DNA from: Streptococcus mitis | GTDB taxonomy: Bacteria; Bacillota; Bacilli; Lactobacillales; Streptococcaceae | Assembly (NCBI RefSeq): GCF_000722765.2 | Contig: NZ_CP028415.1 | Span: 1,184,501-1,248,500 of the forward strand | DNA: 64,000 nt | Direction of reading: 5' to 3' | Shown here: piece after piece, positions 61,547-64,000 of the stretch | How positions within the stretch are numbered: the first letter of the stretch is position 1 | Layout of the letters: each line of letters begins with the position of its first letter | Notes under the pieces: model-generated | The model's input: the letters and a program-made list of their open reading frames with translations, nothing else | Told to the model about the DNA's origin: nothing | Databases searched by the model: none | Position numbers and translations under genes: made by a program

Positions 61547-61900
61547 TTATTTTTTCCAATTAGATGGAGAAAATCCAACATACTTTCTCCCTTTATACTC
61601 TAAATGTTCCAATTTTCCAACGATATCTTGTTCTCTTTTATTTATAGTATAGGGAAATCGAATCACTTTATCACTTAGTAAATCGTTTATTTCTTGTTCA
61701 GAAAATTCATGATTACCCCATTTATGTTTAAAACGAACTTTCTCCCCATTCCAAACACCAACGACATAATAGTTGTTATTACCGCGTTGCCATTCATCTG
61801 ATTCATCTAGATAATCATCCATGGCTTCGTTAACTAAATCATCGTAAGCCTCGGCAAGATTTTCTTCTACACCTAAAATATCTTCCCAATCAATTCCCAT
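61547..61900 (-). CDS. Small acidic protein with topoisomerase-C-terminal-like repeat
   Basis: The 117-residue protein has a very acidic N-terminal half (YLDESDEW). Its C-terminal half, VWNGEKVRFKHKWGNHEFSE, then INDLLSDKVIRFPY and LEHLEYKGRKYVGFSP, resembles the small repeat found at the end of some mobile-element topoisomerases and related proteins. That comparison is from memory. It starts 24 bp after upp on the same strand and lies between upp and clpP, which are neighbours in pneumococcus as I recall. It may be an insertion cargo gene. Function unknown. Confidence 0.6.
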   Translation of the reverse strand: MGIDWEDILGVEENLAEAYDDLVNEAMDDYLDESDEWQRGNNNYYVVGVWNGEKVRFKHKWGNHEFSEQEINDLLSDKVIRFPYTINKREQDIVGKLEHLEYKGRKYVGFSPSNWKK

Positions 61901-61924
61901 GTCAAATTTCTCTCTTCTTTACTC

Positions 61925-62554
61925 TTATTTCGTACCGAACAAGCGGTCTCCAGCATCTCCAAGACCTGGAACAATATAACCGTGTTCGTTCAAGCGTTCA
62001 TCCAAGGCTGCTGTAAAGATTTCTACATCTGGATGAGCTTCTTGAAGAGCTTTTACACCTTCTGGAGCAGATACAAGGCAGACAAATTTGATATTTGATG
62101 CGCCACGTTTTTTAAGAGAATCAACAGCTAAGATTGCTGAGCCACCTGTTGCCAACATTGGGTCTACTACAAAAATTTGACGTTGGTCAATGTCCTCAGG
62201 CAATTTTACCAAGTATTCAACTGGTTGAAGCGTTTCTTCATCACGGTACATACCGATGTGACCAACCTTAGCAGCTGGAACCAAGCTCAAGAGACCATCA
62301 ACCATCCCGATACCCGCACGCAAGATTGGAACAATGGCCAATTTCTTACCTGCCAATTGTTTTTGAACTGTTTTTGTGATTGGTGTTTCGATTTCCACAT
62401 CTTCTAGTGGAAGATCACGAAGTACTTCATACCCCATCAACATTGCAATCTCATCTACTAGCTCACGAAAAGCTTTTGTAGAAGTATCTGTACGACGCAA
62501 GATTGACAATTTGTGTTGAATCAGTGGGTGATTAATAACTTCAATTTTTCCCAT
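61925..62554 (-). CDS. upp: Uracil phosphoribosyltransferase
   Basis: The 209-residue enzyme starts [17 protein letters not shown]. It has the PRPP-binding loop [12 protein letters not shown] and the uracil-binding end [17 protein letters not shown]. It salvages uracil to UMP. ATG 62554 is the family start. An upstream in-frame codon at 62575 would add seven residues. Confidence 0.97.
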   Translation of the reverse strand: MGKIEVINHPLIQHKLSILRRTDTSTKAFRELVDEIAMLMGYEVLRDLPLEDVEIETPITKTVQKQLAGKKLAIVPILRAGIGMVDGLLSLVPAAKVGHIGMYRDEETLQPVEYLVKLPEDIDQRQIFVVDPMLATGGSAILAVDSLKKRGASNIKFVCLVSAPEGVKALQEAHPDVEIFTAALDERLNEHGYIVPGLGDAGDRLFGTK

Positions 62555-62642
62555 TTTTGGAATTCCTTCTTTCAATTTATTCTTCTTATTATACCAAAAA
62601 ACGGTTTAAAAATCTTTCTAAACCATTTATTTTTGATATTTT

Positions 62643-63110
62643 TTACATTAGATCAGCCTCTTTAAGAGCTGTCTGTACGGTCTCAAGTGGTAAATGAGTC
62701 AATTCTGTCCCTTTTTCTTGATAAAGGTATTGGGCGTAGTCGTCCATTCTGTACTGGTTGATATAAACCACGCGCTTGCAACCGACCTGGAGCAATTGTT
62801 TCGTGCAATTCAGACAAGGAAAATGGGTTACATAGGCCGTAAAGCCTTTAGGAACACCACGCTCAGCACCTTGTAGAATGGCATTAACCTCTGCGTGAAG
62901 AGTGCGAACACAGTGGCCTTCTATAACCAGACATTCATGGTCAATACAATGCTCAGTCCCTGACACCGAACCATTGTAGCCAGTGGAAATAACCTTATTA
63001 TCCTTTACCAGAATTGCGCCCACTTTGGCACGTTTACAAGTGGAACGATTGGCAATTAGTAAGGCTTGGGCTGCAAAATACTCATCCCATGCTAGTCTTT
63101 TTTCAGTCAT
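62643..63110 (-). CDS. Deoxycytidylate (dCMP) deaminase family protein (ComEB-like)
   Basis: The 155-residue zinc enzyme has HAEVNAIL (His ligand and catalytic Glu) and PCLNCTKQLL (two Cys ligands), plus an extra CxxxC-type site near the N-terminus (CKRAKVGAI). It deaminates dCMP to dUMP for thymidylate synthesis. It lies between a TetR gene and upp, in a nucleotide-salvage setting. Confidence 0.93.
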   Translation of the reverse strand: MTEKRLAWDEYFAAQALLIANRSTCKRAKVGAILVKDNKVISTGYNGSVSGTEHCIDHECLVIEGHCVRTLHAEVNAILQGAERGVPKGFTAYVTHFPCLNCTKQLLQVGCKRVVYINQYRMDDYAQYLYQEKGTELTHLPLETVQTALKEADLM

Positions 63111-63127
63111 ATCTCTTCTCCTTTTCT

Positions 63128-63685
63128 CTATTTTTTAAAAAATGGTAAACCTAAATCTGCAATCTTTTCAGCTGGTACCTTCATGCCATCCTTGATCCAT
63201 TTTAGAAGGACAGAAACGATGGCCGAGCTCCAAAAGGAATGAAGATAAGAGCTGACACCTTTTGATTTCCCATGGTATTTTTCTAAAAATTCCTGCATGG
63301 CTTGGACAAAGATTTTTTCCAGATGGTAATCCAAGGCCAATTGAATCACTCTGGCTTCCTTTCTGGCCTCCCGGAAAAGGTGAACCCAGATCAGATAAAG
63401 GTCTGTCTTTAAATCATAATGGTGCAACTGTTCCATGATATTGTGGACAGTTCGTTTAAAGACACTCTCTAAAATTTCCTCTTTGGAATCATAATTGCGA
63501 TAAAAGGCCGCACGCGAAACGCCTGCACGTTTGACCAATTCAGAAATACTAATCTTGGTCAGGTCCTTTTTTTCCAAGAGTTGCAAGAGGGCTGTTTCGA
63601 TGGCTTCTCTAGTTAATAAATTGGATTCTTGGTTTGATTTTCTGAGATTTTCAAGAGATTTTTCAGAGATTCTACGTTCAGACAT
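63128..63685 (-). CDS. TetR-family transcriptional regulator
   Basis: The 185-residue protein has an HTH at about residues 40-65 (ISISELVKRAGVSRAAFYRNYDSKEEIL) and an all-helical ligand domain, resembling DhaS-like TetR members. It lies 17 bp upstream of the dCMP deaminase gene and is divergent from a DegV gene, either of which could be its target. Ligand unknown. Confidence 0.85.
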   Translation of the reverse strand: MSERRISEKSLENLRKSNQESNLLTREAIETALLQLLEKKDLTKISISELVKRAGVSRAAFYRNYDSKEEILESVFKRTVHNIMEQLHHYDLKTDLYLIWVHLFREARKEARVIQLALDYHLEKIFVQAMQEFLEKYHGKSKGVSSYLHSFWSSAIVSVLLKWIKDGMKVPAEKIADLGLPFFKK

Positions 63686-63809
63686 AACATTTTCTTTCTA
63701 CTTGTCACAACAGACGGATGAGGCTTTTGTTTCAAGGGCTTTCATGATATAATTGTAAAAAAAGACAGAACCTTTGTCAATGTATAACTGACAAAGATGG
63801 AGAATTTCT

Positions 63810-64000
63810 ATGACTTGGAAGATTATTGCTGACTCTGGTTGTGATTATCGTCAACTGGCAAAACCAGCTATTGACACAACCTTTGTAAGTGTCCCCTTAA
63901 CCATTCAAGTAGCTGATCAGGTCTTTGTTGATGATACCAGTCTTGACATTGACCAAATGATGGAAACCATGTATGCAACTGCAGAAGCTTCAAAATCAGC
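63810..64000 (+). CDS. DegV-family fatty-acid-binding protein (3' end outside window)
   Basis: The first 63 residues are visible, MTWKIIADSGCDYRQLAKPA and on through VSVPLTIQVADQVFVDD. This is the DegV pattern with the conserved D-S-G-C-D start. DegV/FakB proteins bind fatty acids for phosphorylation by FakA. It is divergent from the TetR gene. The ATG at 63810 follows GATGGAGA. Confidence 0.88.
   Translation, partial: MTWKIIADSGCDYRQLAKPAIDTTFVSVPLTIQVADQVFVDDTSLDIDQMMETMYATAEASKS

Overview
The window is chromosomal DNA from a low-GC Firmicute of the Streptococcus mitis/pneumoniae group. Evidence for this is a CbpF-type choline-binding protein at the left edge, a pneumococcal-type BOX element, the tmRNA tag AKNNTSYALAA, Lactobacillales-type metK SAM riboswitch sequence, streptococcal core genes (pgdA, ftsEX, prfB with its programmed frameshift, liv operon, clpP, upp, fruRKA), and CcpA, CodY and CtsR boxes. 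From remembered pneumococcal sequences, several proteins (for example FtsX) are close to but not identical with S. pneumoniae, so S. mitis or S. pseudopneumoniae is as likely as S. pneumoniae. That is inference.

Layout. 1-1.8 kb: a choline-binding protein gene behind a broken small-peptide ORF, divergent from a PlcR/Rgg-type HTH-TPR regulator, which looks like a peptide-pheromone locus. 2-14 kb: ATP-grasp/esterase operon, thiI-cysteine desulfurase, ftsK, and the fructose operon fruR-fruK-fruA. 14.1-15.4 kb: two tRNA-Ser genes flanking a lipoprotein gene. 15.8-21.5 kb: a mini integrative element inserted in the terminator of ssrA (tmRNA). 21.9-35.3 kb: housekeeping genes on both strands, a BOX element, and nox with a frameshift. 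35.6-38.4 kb: an apbE/flavoprotein operon. 38.5-43.2 kb: a glycine T-box operon (metallopeptidase, glyQ, glyS). 43.2-51.7 kb: aldo/keto reductase, pgdA, metK with a SAM riboswitch, RNA helicase, a nuclease/phosphatase-family protein and the glucose PTS. 51.9-64 kb: ftsEX-prfB, a CBS-ACT protein, livJHMGF, clpP, upp, dCMP deaminase, a TetR regulator and the start of a DegV gene.

The element at 15.8-21.5 kb is the most interesting part. It is bounded by a 21-bp direct repeat and carries a CI/LexA-type repressor with its operators, a two-domain protein (PUA/EVE-like sensor plus membrane helix) in the repressor operon, a PemK/MazF-fold toxin gene preceded by promoter, repeats and terminator laid out like a type III (RNA-antitoxin) toxin-antitoxin system, a candidate small RNA, two small membrane protein genes behind matching palindromes, and a tyrosine integrase interrupted by one in-frame TGA. 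There are no replication, packaging or structural genes. It looks like a stranded minimal prophage or satellite kept for its immunity and defence cargo.

Other notable points are a protein with two predicted ApbE flavinylation motifs next to its own apbE, a metK riboswitch whose P3 arm carries a long hairpin-rich insert, a second glyQ start region differing from the real one only at synonymous sites, and a metallopeptidase under glycine T-box control. All calls come from reading the sequence. No database search was run.
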